NCBI GenBank assembly: GCA_004295005.1
Contig: SHNG01000092.1
Span: forward strand, 1 to 64,000
Reading direction: 5' to 3'
Source of the DNA: Gammaproteobacteria bacterium
GTDB taxonomy: Bacteria > Pseudomonadota > Gammaproteobacteria > Xanthomonadales > Rhodanobacteraceae
DNA: 64,000 nucleotides
Positions 45,944 through 59,387 of the stretch are shown piece after piece; positions within the stretch are counted from its first letter, which is position 1, and every line of letters starts with the position of its first letter. A program made the position numbers and the translations under genes. The notes below the pieces were generated by a model. That model worked only from the letters and a program-made list of their open reading frames with translations, was not told where the DNA came from and made no database searches.

Positions 45944-46753
45944 TTACTTCCTCGCGGCTGCGGGTGCCGGGGCTGCTGCGCCGCCTTCCACGCGCGAACC
46001 GATGGCGAAGAAGTCGTGCAGGTCGTGGGCAAACTCGTCAAAACGGGCATAGATCAGGCGGTTGCTGCGCACATAGAAGTTGTAGGCAAGCACCGCGGGA
46101 ATGGCCACGAACAGACCGACCGCGGTCATGATCAGGGCTTCACCGACCGGTCCTGCCACCGCTTCCATCGATGCCGAACCGCTCGAGGCGATCTTGATCA
46201 GGGCGTGGTAGATGCCCCAGACCGTTCCCAGCAGGCCGACGAATGGTGCGGTTGATCCCACCGTCGCCAACAGGGTCAGGCCGCCTTCCAGTCGCATGCT
46301 TTCACGCGCAACACCCTGGCGCAGGGCACGATCAATGAATTCCGAGCGGTTCAGCGCCTCGACCAGGCGGCTGCCTTCGTGGCGCGTGTGGTGTTGCGCT
46401 GCTGTAGCGGCTTCGAGTGCGATCTTCGAGAACGGCTCGGACTTTGGCTGATCTTCGAGGAAGCGGATCGCATCCTGGGCAGAGGATGTTTCCCAGAACG
46501 TGTGGATCACCCGGTCCATGCGCGAACGTACCATCGAGTTGCGAATGAAGTTCGCAATGATGAAATAGATCGACAGGATCGACATGGTGATGAGGGTGAT
46601 GAAAACCACCCAACCAACCATATCGAAGTTGTGGATCAGATGGTCGAAGCCCATCTGCGACATGGCTTGGGCATTGCTGCCGCCGCCTGGCAGGGGTGGG
46701 GGCATGGCACCTGACTGGTCCGCAGGCGGGGTCGAAGAGGCATCTTGCTGCAT
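45944..46753 (-). CDS. exbB: ExbB/MotA/TolQ proton channel protein
   Basis: A 269-residue protein with three membrane helices: one near residues 45-68 and a later pair in the conserved MotA/ExbB block (LTLLATVGSTAPFVGLLGTVWGIYHAL and GEALIMTAVGLFVAIPAVLAYN, partially quoted). The N-terminal 40 residues are Pro/Gly-rich and Gln-rich. It forms the proton-driven stator with ExbD. It is 20 bp downstream of tonB and 3 bp upstream of exbD. Confidence 0.94.
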   Translation of the reverse strand: MQQDASSTPPADQSGAMPPPLPGGGSNAQAMSQMGFDHLIHNFDMVGWVVFITLITMSILSIYFIIANFIRNSMVRSRMDRVIHTFWETSSAQDAIRFLEDQPKSEPFSKIALEAATAAQHHTRHEGSRLVEALNRSEFIDRALRQGVARESMRLEGGLTLLATVGSTAPFVGLLGTVWGIYHALIKIASSGSASMEAVAGPVGEALIMTAVGLFVAIPAVLAYNFYVRSNRLIYARFDEFAHDLHDFFAIGSRVEGGAAAPAPAAARK

Positions 46754-46773
46754 GGCGCTACCTTAGATGATTG

Positions 46774-47439
46774 CTACTGGTTGCTGAGATTGAATTCAAT
46801 TGGGACCAACGCATAGCCGCGACTCGCGGCACCGTTCTTCTGACCGGCATTGAAGACCCATGTCTTCACTGCCGCGATGGCCGCTTGATCGAGAACGCGA
46901 TAACCACTGGTTTTCTCGACCGTGATTTCCTCGGGCTTGCCATCAAGACCCACCAACACTTTCAGCACGACCTTGCCTTCCATTCGCTGGCGCACAGCCT
47001 GCGGCGGATACTTCGGCGGACGCAGCCTACGGTAACTGATATTTTCGCTCGGTGCGATATCCACGGGTGGCGCGGGTGGCGCGGGTGGTGCCGGCGGCGG
47101 CGCAGCCACGGCCATTGGCGAGGCTTCCTCGACGATGACGGGCGGTGGCTCCGGCGGTGGTGGTTCCGGCGGCGGTTTGATCTTTTCGATCACCTTCGGA
47201 GGCGGCTTCTTGGGTGGCTCCGGTGGTGGCGGTGGCGGAGGGGGTGGGGGTGGGGGTGGTTCAATGAACTCCACGGTCACCTTGTTCTCAACCTTCTTCT
47301 CGGGCGCTTCAGGCGGCGATGCCGGGGTAGCCAGCAAGGCCAAGGCAAACACATGCACCGTAAATGCCCCGGACAAGGCCGTGACACGGTTCCAGCTGAA
47401 GGCGTTGTTTTCGCTTTCTTGTGCGTAGACGTCAGTCAT
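46774..47439 (-). CDS. tonB: TonB energy-transducing protein
   Basis: A 221-residue inner-membrane-anchored, periplasm-spanning protein. A membrane helix near residues 20-38 is followed by a long Pro/Lys/Glu-rich linker with a run of about 13 consecutive prolines, then the C-terminal receptor-contact domain (residues about 135-221, with YPPQAVRQRMEGKVVLKVLVG). It couples ExbBD to TonB-dependent receptors for iron and other nutrients. It is the first gene of tonB-exbB-exbD, 186 bp downstream of a TPR gene. Confidence 0.94.
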   Translation of the reverse strand: MTDVYAQESENNAFSWNRVTALSGAFTVHVFALALLATPASPPEAPEKKVENKVTVEFIEPPPPPPPPPPPPPEPPKKPPPKVIEKIKPPPEPPPPEPPPVIVEEASPMAVAAPPPAPPAPPAPPVDIAPSENISYRRLRPPKYPPQAVRQRMEGKVVLKVLVGLDGKPEEITVEKTSGYRVLDQAAIAAVKTWVFNAGQKNGAASRGYALVPIEFNLSNQ

Positions 47440-47625
47440 TGATGTTGACCAAACCGTGATTGTTCTTTTGCATGATCCGCCCGTTCCCGGACGAAGTAGA
47501 CAGACGCCGTTCCCGCAAAGCGTAGCCCTGCAAGGTACAACACCCGTGGGCGTCCAGACAAGGGCAACTCAGACCTGTCGGGTCCACGCCGCGGGGAGAT
47601 TTCACCTTGTCCTTGCCCAGGGGAA

Positions 47626-48906
47626 TTACTTGTTGCCGGAGCGTTTCAACTTGACCCCGGCCTTGATGGCCTTGATCCGCTGGGCGGCCATGGCCTTGGT
47701 GCTGGGAAAGCTTTCGGCCTTGGTCCATGCCGCGAGCGCTGCCGCATCGTTGCCGGCATAGCTCTCGATGTCGCCAAGGAGTACATAAGCCTCACCTTCT
47801 TGCTTCAGGCCGCCCCGCTGGATGGCACGCTGCAGGGCGGTTTTTGCTTCGGCTCCACGATCCGAATAGAACAGCATGTAGCCGAGCTGGTAGTCGACGT
47901 TGCCATCCGTGGCCTGTGCAGAAGCTTTGGTATATGCGTCGATGGCGCACGCATCGTCCTCGGCCTGGGTGCAAACATCGCCCAGGAGCCTGTTCACTTC
48001 CAGGCTTTCCTGGAGCACGCCCTTGGTGATGCCGTCCTTGAGGGTACTTGCAGCATCGGCGGGTTTGTCGGCGTTCGCATAGAGCTTGGCCAGCTGCATG
48101 TAATCTTCTGCATTCGTGATGAGACCCTGGTTCTTGGCGCTGCTGAGTACTTCGATGGCCTGCGGATACTTGTCACCATTGATGTAAATGGTCGCCAACT
48201 GCTTGATCAGCTTGAGGTCCGCCGGATGCTTGGCCAATTGCGCCTTGACGATGGTCGCGGCTTCGTCGTACTGATCCAGTTCAAACAGGCTCGCCATCAG
48301 GATCTGGTTCCAGTTTTCCTTGGGTTCGTTGCTCGCCGCCAAAGCCTTTTTCATGGTGTCGATGGCGTCCTGGAATCGGTCCAGGCGGTAGTAGATGTTG
48401 CCGCGCAACGCCCATTGTTCGGCATCCGTCTTGCCGGTTTCTTTCTCGAAACGGTCCAGCGTGACCAGCGCTTCTTCATATTTTTCGGCTTGCACCTGCA
48501 TCTGGGCCAACTGGTACATGAGGCTGAAATGCGCACTGTTGGGCAGGGCATCCAGGGCGATGGCCTTGCTGGTTGCCTCAATGGCTTCAAGATCCTTCTC
48601 GGTGTCCCAATAGACGCGCCCCAACAACTGTTCAGCGAAAGCTTCGGCGTAGGGTTTGATCTTTTCGTTGGCGAGAACTTTCTGGATCAGCGGCAGCGCT
48701 TCATCGGTCTTGCCATCGTTCACCAGGTCGGTGGCCTTGCCCAGGTCACGCTGTTCGCGCGAAGACATGTCCACCCCAGGATCCTTGCGCGTCGCGTTTG
48801 GATACTCGTCCTTGGCATCCTGCTTCTTGGCGGCAACAGCGAATCCGGAAAAGAACATCAATACGACTGCGCAAAGCAGGAAGCGCGCAAGCATGGAAAA
48901 TTTCAT
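47626..48906 (-). CDS. Exported TPR-repeat protein
   Basis: A 426-residue protein with a signal peptide (cleavage near FAVAAKK, residue 26) and a solenoid of TPR-like repeats from about residue 50 to the end, for example ALVTLDRFEKETGKTDAEQWALRGNIYYRL-type units (quoted in part only). It is likely periplasmic and scaffolds other proteins. A strong ribosome binding site (GAGGAG) precedes the ATG. Its position between gyrB and tonB is seen in related genomes and suggests a link with TonB-dependent uptake, though no direct function is known. Confidence 0.8.
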   Translation of the reverse strand: MKFSMLARFLLCAVVLMFFSGFAVAAKKQDAKDEYPNATRKDPGVDMSSREQRDLGKATDLVNDGKTDEALPLIQKVLANEKIKPYAEAFAEQLLGRVYWDTEKDLEAIEATSKAIALDALPNSAHFSLMYQLAQMQVQAEKYEEALVTLDRFEKETGKTDAEQWALRGNIYYRLDRFQDAIDTMKKALAASNEPKENWNQILMASLFELDQYDEAATIVKAQLAKHPADLKLIKQLATIYINGDKYPQAIEVLSSAKNQGLITNAEDYMQLAKLYANADKPADAASTLKDGITKGVLQESLEVNRLLGDVCTQAEDDACAIDAYTKASAQATDGNVDYQLGYMLFYSDRGAEAKTALQRAIQRGGLKQEGEAYVLLGDIESYAGNDAAALAAWTKAESFPSTKAMAAQRIKAIKAGVKLKRSGNK

Positions 48907-49142
48907 GGTTACTCCTCAAAAGATGCGCAAGGGATCGATCACCCGCAGTGGCTGAATTTCACTTGACTGAGCGTACCGCCGGTGGGATGTGCTGTACAGG
49001 CATGTGACCGAAAACATTTCGTTTACGGGTGTGGCTTGCATTCGTGCAACGCGGCCTGGGACTTTGCGGGGTTTGACGGCAGCCGGCGGATGACGTGATG
49101 TAAAGTATACGTTGTTGCATGCTTTCCGCCCGATTTGCCGCT

Positions 49143-52683
<3,541 letters not shown>

Positions 52684-52705
52684 GGCAAGTAGGCTCCCGC
52701 ACATG

Positions 52706-52738
52706 AAAAAGCCCGCGCCAGGATGCCTGCGCGGGCTT
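52706..52738 (-). terminator. Intrinsic terminator after dnaN
   Basis: On the minus strand AAGCCCGCGC pairs perfectly with GCGCGGGCTT, followed by a run of five T. It lies 25 bp after the dnaN stop and 23 bp before the recF start, so it separates or attenuates the two transcripts. Confidence 0.85.
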
Positions 52739-52762
52739 CGCCTGCAATGCTCACGAGCGCTG

Positions 52763-53863
52763 TCAGAGTCGCAGCGGCATGATTACATGCCGGGTATCGT
52801 CGGAATCCACCTTGCGCAACAGGCAGCTGGATTGCGCATCGCGCAGACTCAAGGTGATTTCATCCCCACTGAGAGCCGCCAGGGCGTCCATCAGGTAATT
52901 GACGTTGAAACCGACGCTCAGCTCGGCCACGCTGCAGGAGACTTCAAGCTCCTCGACCGCTTCTTCCTGCTCCGGGTTGTGCGCAACGATGCGCAGGCGG
53001 TTTGGACTGACGTCGAGTTTGACCCCGCGATATTTCTCGTTGGAAAGAATGGCCGCGCGTTGCAAGGCGAACCGCAGTTCCTCGCGGCCAACCCGAACAT
53101 CCTTGTCGGCACCAATCGGAATCACGGCCTCGTAGTCCGGGAAGCGCCCATCGATGAGCTTCGAGGTGAAGGTCACGCCACCCCGGGTCAACCTGAGATG
53201 GTTGCGACCGAGTTCCAGATCGACTGTGCCTTCGCCGGATTCAAACAGGCCCTGCAATTCCAGCACGCCTTTGCGCGGGATGATGATCTGGCGGCGCGTC
53301 GAAATGCGGGTTTCCAGGCGCGTTTCCGCCAGCGCCAGGCGGTGGCCGTCAGTCGCGACGCAGCGCAGCACATTGTCGCGCACGTCCAGCAGCAATCCGT
53401 TGAGGTAATACCGCACGTCCTGGTTGGCCATGGCAAACGCCGTACGTGCGATCAGGTCCTTGAGGGTTGCCTCGGGCAAGCTGATGCGTTCCACCAGTTC
53501 TATCGACTCGATGACCGGGAACTCGCTTGCCGGCAGGGTGGACAGGGTGAAGCGGCTGCGACCGGCGCTCACCGAGACCCGCTCCCCGCTTTGCTCGATC
53601 TTGACCTTTGCACCGTCGGGCAAGGCCCGGCAGATATCAAACAGTTTTCGCGCCGGGATTGTTATTTCGCCAGCTTCAAGATTCTCGGCTGCGGTCCTGG
53701 CAACCATCTCAACCTCAAGGTCGGTGCCGGTGAAGGAGACGCCCTCCGGACCGACGTTGACCAGCAGATTGGACAGGACGGGTAGGGTCTGGCGCCGTTC
53801 GACAACACCAACAACCTGCTGCAACGGCTTGAGCAATGCTTCGCGAGGAAGACTGAAACGCAT
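52763..53863 (-). CDS. dnaN: DNA polymerase III beta sliding clamp
   Basis: A 366-residue ring-forming clamp that keeps the replicative polymerase on DNA. The N-terminal MRFSLPREALLKPLQQVVGVVER is the usual start, and three equivalent clamp domains follow, ending HVIMPLRL, the conserved C-terminus. An AGGAAG ribosome binding site is positioned about 10 bases before the ATG. It follows dnaA across a 205-bp gap that probably holds oriC, and an intrinsic terminator follows it. Confidence 0.98.
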   Translation of the reverse strand: MRFSLPREALLKPLQQVVGVVERRQTLPVLSNLLVNVGPEGVSFTGTDLEVEMVARTAAENLEAGEITIPARKLFDICRALPDGAKVKIEQSGERVSVSAGRSRFTLSTLPASEFPVIESIELVERISLPEATLKDLIARTAFAMANQDVRYYLNGLLLDVRDNVLRCVATDGHRLALAETRLETRISTRRQIIIPRKGVLELQGLFESGEGTVDLELGRNHLRLTRGGVTFTSKLIDGRFPDYEAVIPIGADKDVRVGREELRFALQRAAILSNEKYRGVKLDVSPNRLRIVAHNPEQEEAVEELEVSCSVAELSVGFNVNYLMDALAALSGDEITLSLRDAQSSCLLRKVDSDDTRHVIMPLRL

Positions 53864-54068
53864 GTTGGGCCCCTTCCTGATACTGGTTTTGGTTTATTGA
53901 ACCTGTGTTTGTAGTGGGTCTTGGGGATAATCGGAATATCAGCCAATTCCCTTTTATATTCAATTGTTTGCGCGGCGCTGCTTGCTTGGGAAAACGGTGC
54001 TTCTGTTTGTGGACGGATTGTGGATTGTTTTGAAGGCGATGGTAATCCCCGGGTTTTCCACAGCTTGC
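53864..54068. other. Probable chromosomal replication origin (oriC)
   Basis: The 205-bp gap between dnaN and dnaA has several DnaA-box-like 9-mers: TGGGGATAA at 53922-53930 (one mismatch to TGTGGATAA), TGTGGATTG at 54019-54027 (two mismatches), TGTGGACGG at 54008-54016 (weaker) and TTTTCCACA at 54054-54062 (one mismatch to TTATCCACA). An AT-rich stretch, TTTTATATTCAATTG (53952-53966), could be the unwinding element. The dnaA-rpmH gap by contrast shows no boxes. Confidence 0.55.
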
Positions 54069-55397
54069 TCAACCGGTCAACGAACGCACCAGGGTGTCCC
54101 AATCCTGACGCAACTTGCCGTCGGTTTCACGCATTGTGCGGATCGTACGGCAGGCGTGCAGCACCGTGGTGTGGTCACGGCCGCCGAATGCATCACCAAT
54201 CTCGGGCAGGCTGTGTTCGGTCAGTTCCTTGGCCAGGAACATCGCCACCTGGCGCGGCCGCGCAACCGAGCGGCTGCGGCGTTTGGAGAGCAGATCGGCC
54301 ACCCGCAACTGGAAGTACTCGGCGACCACTTTCTGGATGTTGGAAATGGTGATGGCCTGCGCGTGCACGGTCAGCAGGTCGCGCAGGGTTTCCTGGGCAA
54401 ACGCCACGTCAACCTTGCGCCCGCCAAAGTTCGAGCGCGCAATGAGCGTGTTGAGCGCGCCTTCCAGATCGCGCACGTTGGAGCGCATGCGCTTTGCCAC
54501 CAGAAAAGCGACATCCTCCGGCAACTCGATCCCCTTGCCCGCCGCCTTGCTGAGCAGGATGGCGGCGCGCGTCTCGAAGTCGGGCGGTTCAATGGCCACC
54601 GACAAGCCCCAGCCCAGACGCGACTTCAGCCGCGGCTCCAGGTTCTCCACCTCCTTGGGAAAGCGGTCGCAGGTCAGGATGATCTGCTGCTTGCCATCGA
54701 ACAGCGCATTGAAGGTATGGAAGAACTCCTCCTGGGTGGTGTTCTTGCCGGCAAAAAACTGGATGTCGTCGATCAACAGCGCGTCGACCGAGCGGAAGCG
54801 GCGCTTGAACTCATCCATGTTCTTGGTGCGCAAGGCGTCGATCATGCTGCCGACAAATTGTTCGGAGCGCAGGTAAAGCACCTTGCAGGCCGGGTTGTTC
54901 TTGCGCATCAGGTTGCCGGCCGCGTGCATCAGGTGGGTCTTGCCCAGACCGGTACCGCCATACAGCAACAAGGGATTGAAGGCGCGCCCCGGATTGGTGG
55001 CCACCTGGATGGCGGCGGCCTTGCCCAGTTCGTTGGTCTTGCCCTCGACGAAACTCTCGAAGGTGTAGTTGGGATCGAGATTGTGCGGCTCATCCTCGCG
55101 CCCCGCAGGCTTGCCACGCACCGGCGCTGCGCTGCGCTTGCCGGGCGAAGTACGGCCACCCAGGGCACCCACTTCGAGCGCAACCGGCAGAGGGGCACCG
55201 TACAAATGCTCGACAACCGCTCGGATACGGGGCAGGAAGCGTTCGCTCACGGCTTCAAGCGTGTATCCGTTGGGAGCGAACAACCTGAGCCCTGCGTCGT
55301 CATCATGGGCTTGCAGAGGCTTCAGATAGGTTTGAACGTCCTCGGCGTCGAATTCCGTTTCCAGACGCTCCAGACAGCGCCGCCAGAGCTCGCTCAT
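54069..55397 (-). CDS. dnaA: Chromosomal replication initiator DnaA
   Basis: A 442-residue initiator binding DnaA boxes at oriC. Domain I is at residues 1-80, a short linker follows, and the AAA+ domain has Walker A GGTGLGKT at 147-154 and [14 protein letters not shown] as Walker B; the C-terminal helix-turn-helix carries [11 protein letters not shown]. The ATG at 55397 ([13 protein letters not shown]) is the family start. The longer frame adds sequence from the spacer to rpmH and is rejected. It faces away from rpmH, as in gammaproteobacteria. Confidence 0.98.
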   Translation of the reverse strand: MSELWRRCLERLETEFDAEDVQTYLKPLQAHDDDAGLRLFAPNGYTLEAVSERFLPRIRAVVEHLYGAPLPVALEVGALGGRTSPGKRSAAPVRGKPAGREDEPHNLDPNYTFESFVEGKTNELGKAAAIQVATNPGRAFNPLLLYGGTGLGKTHLMHAAGNLMRKNNPACKVLYLRSEQFVGSMIDALRTKNMDEFKRRFRSVDALLIDDIQFFAGKNTTQEEFFHTFNALFDGKQQIILTCDRFPKEVENLEPRLKSRLGWGLSVAIEPPDFETRAAILLSKAAGKGIELPEDVAFLVAKRMRSNVRDLEGALNTLIARSNFGGRKVDVAFAQETLRDLLTVHAQAITISNIQKVVAEYFQLRVADLLSKRRSRSVARPRQVAMFLAKELTEHSLPEIGDAFGGRDHTTVLHACRTIRTMRETDGKLRQDWDTLVRSLTG

Positions 55398-55563
55398 GGT
55401 TTCCCGATCGTGTTGGGGGTCAATGTCGCGGATCCGGCAAGCGACCCGTCGTGAACCATGCAGTTTACTCGCCACACGCGGGCCAGTACCAGCCCAACAG
55501 CTTGACGCTGAATGCCCGCACCCCTATCATTCGCGCCCTTTTTCCAGAACCTGGCGCCGACTC

Positions 55564-55704
55564 ATGGCCACCAAACGCACCTATCAGCCGAGCAACATCA
55601 AGCGCGCTCGCACCCACGGTTTCCTGGTCCGCATGAAGACCCGCGGCGGTCGCGCCGTGATCAATGCCCGTCGCGCCAAGGGTCGCAAGCGTCTCGCTGT
55701 CTGA
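55564..55704 (+). CDS. rpmH: 50S ribosomal protein L34
   Basis: A 46-residue highly basic ribosomal protein, [16 protein letters not shown] followed by [16 protein letters not shown], the invariant L34 sequence with [11 protein letters not shown] at the end. It begins the rightward rpmH-rnpA-yidC-mnmE group and is 19 bp upstream of rnpA. Confidence 0.98.
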   Translation: MATKRTYQPSNIKRARTHGFLVRMKTRGGRAVINARRAKGRKRLAV

Positions 55705-55723
55705 CCCACCTGCGGGCGGCGTC

Positions 55724-56104
55724 ATGCGGCAGTGCACCCTGCCCCGCACGGCCCGCCTGCTCAAGCCCGGCGACTTCGCCGCGCTGCGCAATTCTTCCAG
55801 GCGCCTGCATGCGCGCCACTTCATCGCCGAATTCGCACCCAACAACCGGGCCGGCTGCCGCCTCGGCCAGGCGGTTTCGCGACGCGTCTCCAAGCGCGCA
55901 GTTGATCGCAATCGCATCAAGCGCCTGGTTCGCGACAGCTACCGGCAGATTCGGCTGCAGTTGCCCGCCATCGATATCCTCCTGATCGCCCGAACCAGCG
56001 CCGTGCAGGCGCCCGCGCCGATACTGCGCGAGGACCTGACTTTGCTTTGGACAAAACTCGCGGCATTGAAGGCGAGTGCGGCGAACGGCACAATGCGCGG
56101 CTGA
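55724..56104 (+). CDS. rnpA: Ribonuclease P protein component
   Basis: A 126-residue protein subunit of the tRNA 5'-processing ribozyme. The RNA-contact block SRRVSKRAVDRNRIKRLVRDSYR is shown here in part as RNRIKRLVRDSYR near residue 66, with the family N-terminus LPRTARLLKPGDFAALR. The ATG at 55724 was chosen because upstream sequence overlaps rpmH. The gap of 94 bp to yidC is too small for the yidD gene usually found there. Confidence 0.95.
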   Translation: MRQCTLPRTARLLKPGDFAALRNSSRRLHARHFIAEFAPNNRAGCRLGQAVSRRVSKRAVDRNRIKRLVRDSYRQIRLQLPAIDILLIARTSAVQAPAPILREDLTLLWTKLAALKASAANGTMRG

Positions 56105-56198
56105 TCGCGTTTCGCGAATCCATCCATCGTCGCGTCCTGCGCGGCAACCCACAACGCTTGCCGGATGCCGGCGTTTCCGGCCACGAATTCCCTTGCCC

Positions 56199-57911
56199 AT
56201 GAACAATCCTCGCACCCTTTTGCTGGTCGCCCTGTTTGCCCTGAGCTATTTGATCTGGTCGCAATGGCAACTGGACTACAACCCCCAGGCCCAGGCAACC
56301 ACCATCGAGGACAGCGCAACCCCGCAACCGACGAAACCTGCCGCAAGCCCGCCCGTCAATGACGTTCCCGAGATTGGCAAGCTCGAGCCTGGCAACGCCG
56401 TTGAGGCTCCGCCGCCAACCGAAACCACGGTGCCAACGAGTCAGCCGATTGTTGTCACCACCGATGTCCTGCGCGTGGAAATCGATCCGCGCGGTGGCAG
56501 TCTGGTGAGTGCCGAGCTTTTGGCCTATCCATCGAAGCAGGGATCAAACGAACCCGTGCGTCTGCTGGATGACGAGGCGGCGCGCTACTTTGTCGCCCAG
56601 AGCGGCTTGCTGAGCAGTGATGGCGCCGCCCCCAACCACCAGGCCGAATTCACCACCAGCAGCCGCAACTGGACCCTGGCTGATGGCCAGAACCGCATCG
56701 AGGTTCCCTTGAGCTGGCAGGACGCTTCCGGCATCCAGGTGCGCAAGACCCTGGTGTTCGAGCGCGGCAGCTATGTCATCGGCATGCAGCAGCAGGTTCG
56801 CAACACCAGCGCAAAGCCATGGACGGGTCAGGCCTATGGTCAATTGCAACGTGTTCCGCTGGTGCTCGACAGTTCCGGCATCAAGGGATACACAAATACA
56901 GAACGCTACAGTTTCATGGGTGCCGCATGGTACAGCCCAGAAGAGAAGTTCCAGAAACTGCCCTTCGACAAGTTCCAGGGTGAGCCACTCAAACAGGCAG
57001 TCAGCGGTGGCTGGGTGGCGATGTTGCAGCACTACTTCTTCGCGGCGTGGATTCCACCGGCAAACGAAGTGGATGAGTTCAGCAGCGCGCAGGTCGCCGC
57101 CGCCGATGGCACGCGCTATGTGATGCGCAGCTTCTCGCCTGCCTTGAGCATCCAGCCTGGCGCAGAGCAAACGTTCTCCGCGCGCCTGTATATCGGCCCG
57201 AAGCTGCAAAGCACATTGGATGATCTTGCCCCGGGTCTTTCCAAGACGGCGGATTACGGTGTGTTTACGGTGATTTCCGAGCCGTTGCATTGGCTGCTGT
57301 CGATGTTCCACAAGCTCACCGGCAACTGGGGTTTTTCCATCATTCTGCTGGTGCTGCTGATCAAGGCGGTGTTCTTCAAGCTCTCCGAAGCGCAGTACCG
57401 TTCGATGGCGAAGATGCGCAAGATGCAGCCGCGTGTGGCTGCTCTCAAGGAGCGCTACGGCGATGATCGCGCCAAGATGAACCAGGCCATGCTGGAGTTG
57501 TACCAGAAGGAAAAAATCAATCCATTGGGCGGTTGCCTGCCCATGCTGGTACAGATCCCGGTGTTCCTTGGCCTTTACTGGGTACTGCTGGAAAGCGTCG
57601 AACTGCGCCAGGCGCCGTTCATCCTGTGGATCCAGAACCTCACCGCACCCGACCCCTACTACATCCTGCCGGTACTCAACGCGCTGACCATGCTGGCCAC
57701 GCAGATGCTGACGCCGATGACGGGCATGGATCCGCTGCAACAGAAGATGATGAAGATCATGCCACTGATCTTCTCCGTGTTGTTTGCATTCTTCCCCGCT
57801 GGCCTGGTGCTGTACTGGACCGTCAACGGCGCGCTGGGCCTGCTCCAGCAGTGGATCATCACCCGCCGCATCGAGGGGACCAACAAGCCACAGGCCGCTG
57901 CAGCGAAATAG
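56199..57911 (+). CDS. yidC: Membrane protein insertase YidC
   Basis: A 570-residue inner membrane insertase (Oxa1 family) acting with and without SecYEG. It has a membrane helix at residues 5-22, a large periplasmic domain (about 60-350), then five C-terminal helices containing the conserved block with NWGFSIILLVLLIK and GGCLPMLVQIPVFLGLYWVL. The C-terminus is basic (TRRIEGTNKPQ). The start ATG at 56199 (MNNPRTLLLVALFALSYLIW) matches the family. It lies between rnpA and mnmE. Confidence 0.97.
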   Translation: MNNPRTLLLVALFALSYLIWSQWQLDYNPQAQATTIEDSATPQPTKPAASPPVNDVPEIGKLEPGNAVEAPPPTETTVPTSQPIVVTTDVLRVEIDPRGGSLVSAELLAYPSKQGSNEPVRLLDDEAARYFVAQSGLLSSDGAAPNHQAEFTTSSRNWTLADGQNRIEVPLSWQDASGIQVRKTLVFERGSYVIGMQQQVRNTSAKPWTGQAYGQLQRVPLVLDSSGIKGYTNTERYSFMGAAWYSPEEKFQKLPFDKFQGEPLKQAVSGGWVAMLQHYFFAAWIPPANEVDEFSSAQVAAADGTRYVMRSFSPALSIQPGAEQTFSARLYIGPKLQSTLDDLAPGLSKTADYGVFTVISEPLHWLLSMFHKLTGNWGFSIILLVLLIKAVFFKLSEAQYRSMAKMRKMQPRVAALKERYGDDRAKMNQAMLELYQKEKINPLGGCLPMLVQIPVFLGLYWVLLESVELRQAPFILWIQNLTAPDPYYILPVLNALTMLATQMLTPMTGMDPLQQKMMKIMPLIFSVLFAFFPAGLVLYWTVNGALGLLQQWIITRRIEGTNKPQAAAAK

Positions 57912-57962
57912 CCGCGAGCCGTCGCTTGCGGTTGGCCTGCCCGGGGTGAACGTGCAACGGTG

Positions 57963-59309
57963 ATGAAGAACCAAGGCGAGACCATCGCTGCCATCGCCAC
58001 CGCGGCGGGAGCCGCCGGTGTCGGCATCATCCGCATTTCCGGCAGCCACGCGGCAGCCATCGCGCGGCACATGCTGGGCAGGCAGCCACGGCCGCGTCAC
58101 GCCCATATGTGCACCTTCACCGACGCCGACGGCGCCACGCTTGACCAGGGCATGCTGTTGTTTTTCCCCGCACCGGCATCCTTCACCGGCGAAGATGTTC
58201 TGGAGCTTCAGGCACACGGCAGTCCGGTCATGCTGCGCTGCCTGCTCAAGCGGGTGATCGACCTCGGCGCGCGTCAGGCGCGCGCGGGCGAATTTGCCGA
58301 ACGCGCCTTCCTCAATGGCAAGCTGGATCTGGTCCAGGCCGAAGCCATTGCCGACCTGATCGCAAGCGGTTCCGAAGCGGCCGCTCGCGCCGCCATGCGC
58401 AGTCTGCATGGCGAGTTCTCGCACCGTGTGTTGCATCTGGTGGAAGCCGTCACCCGCCTGCGCATGTGGATCGAAGCGGCCATCGATTTTCCCGAGGAGG
58501 AGATTGATTTTCTCGCCACGCCCACGCTCATTGCCGATCTGCTGGAAGCACGCACCCAACTGGATGGCGTGCTGCAAGCCAGTCGTCGCGGCCTGCGCCT
58601 CAACAATGGCTTGCACGTGGTCATCATGGGTCGCCCCAATGCCGGCAAGTCCAGCCTGCTCAACGCGCTGGCGGCCAGCGAGCGGGCCATCGTCACCGAC
58701 GTACCCGGCACCACCCGCGACCTGCTGCGCGAAACCATCGAACTCGATGGCATTGCCATCACCCTGGTCGATACCGCAGGCCTGCGCGAATCCAGCGACC
58801 CCGTCGAGATCGAAGGCATGCGCCGCGCACGCGCCGAACTCGAAAACGCCGACCTGGCCGTGCTGGTGAGCAGCGATGAACACATTGACGAAGACCGCCA
58901 GCTGCTCAAGACGCTTCCGAGAAACACCGCGCGCCTGATCGTGCACAACAAGATCGACGTCGACGCAAAACCCGCGCGACGCGAACAACATGGAGAGGAA
59001 ACCCACATCTGGTTGTCCGCGCGCAGTGGCGAGGGCCTGGAGTTGTTGAGCGCGGAGCTGCAACACGCAGCCGGCTACGATACGCAGGACAACGGGACCT
59101 TCAGCGCACGCAGCCGCCACGTCGAGGCCCTGGAGCAGGCCGCCGAACACCTGCAGGCCGCGCAACATGCCCTGATCGAGCAACGCGCCGGCGAACTGGC
59201 CGCCGAGGAACTGCGACAGGTCCAATCGGCACTTGGCGAAATCACTGGAACCTTCAGCAGCGATGACCTGCTCGGCCGCATCTTTGCCGACTTCTGTATC
59301 GGCAAGTGA
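57963..59309 (+). CDS. mnmE: tRNA modification GTPase MnmE
   Basis: A 448-residue GTPase forming, with MnmG, the cmnm5/nm5 modification at U34 of some tRNAs. The N-terminal folate-binding region begins ETIAAIATAAGAAGVGIIRISG; the G domain has GRPNAGKSSLLNAL (G1), TDVPGTTRD and DTAGL; and the C-terminal CIGK with catalytic cysteine ends the protein. ATG at 57963 was chosen over a GTG one codon earlier. It ends the conserved rpmH-rnpA-yidC-mnmE run. Confidence 0.97.
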   Translation: MKNQGETIAAIATAAGAAGVGIIRISGSHAAAIARHMLGRQPRPRHAHMCTFTDADGATLDQGMLLFFPAPASFTGEDVLELQAHGSPVMLRCLLKRVIDLGARQARAGEFAERAFLNGKLDLVQAEAIADLIASGSEAAARAAMRSLHGEFSHRVLHLVEAVTRLRMWIEAAIDFPEEEIDFLATPTLIADLLEARTQLDGVLQASRRGLRLNNGLHVVIMGRPNAGKSSLLNALAASERAIVTDVPGTTRDLLRETIELDGIAITLVDTAGLRESSDPVEIEGMRRARAELENADLAVLVSSDEHIDEDRQLLKTLPRNTARLIVHNKIDVDAKPARREQHGEETHIWLSARSGEGLELLSAELQHAAGYDTQDNGTFSARSRHVEALEQAAEHLQAAQHALIEQRAGELAAEELRQVQSALGEITGTFSSDDLLGRIFADFCIGK

Positions 59310-59387
59310 CGTGCCCAGTCGAGTTGAGACAACGGTTTGCATCCGCAGGAGGCACGCGGATAATCGCGCCGTCCTGTGGAGAACCCC

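Noticed and set aside
55398..55563. oriC in the dnaA-rpmH gap
   Set aside because: No DnaA-box-like sequence is visible there, unlike the dnaA-dnaN gap.
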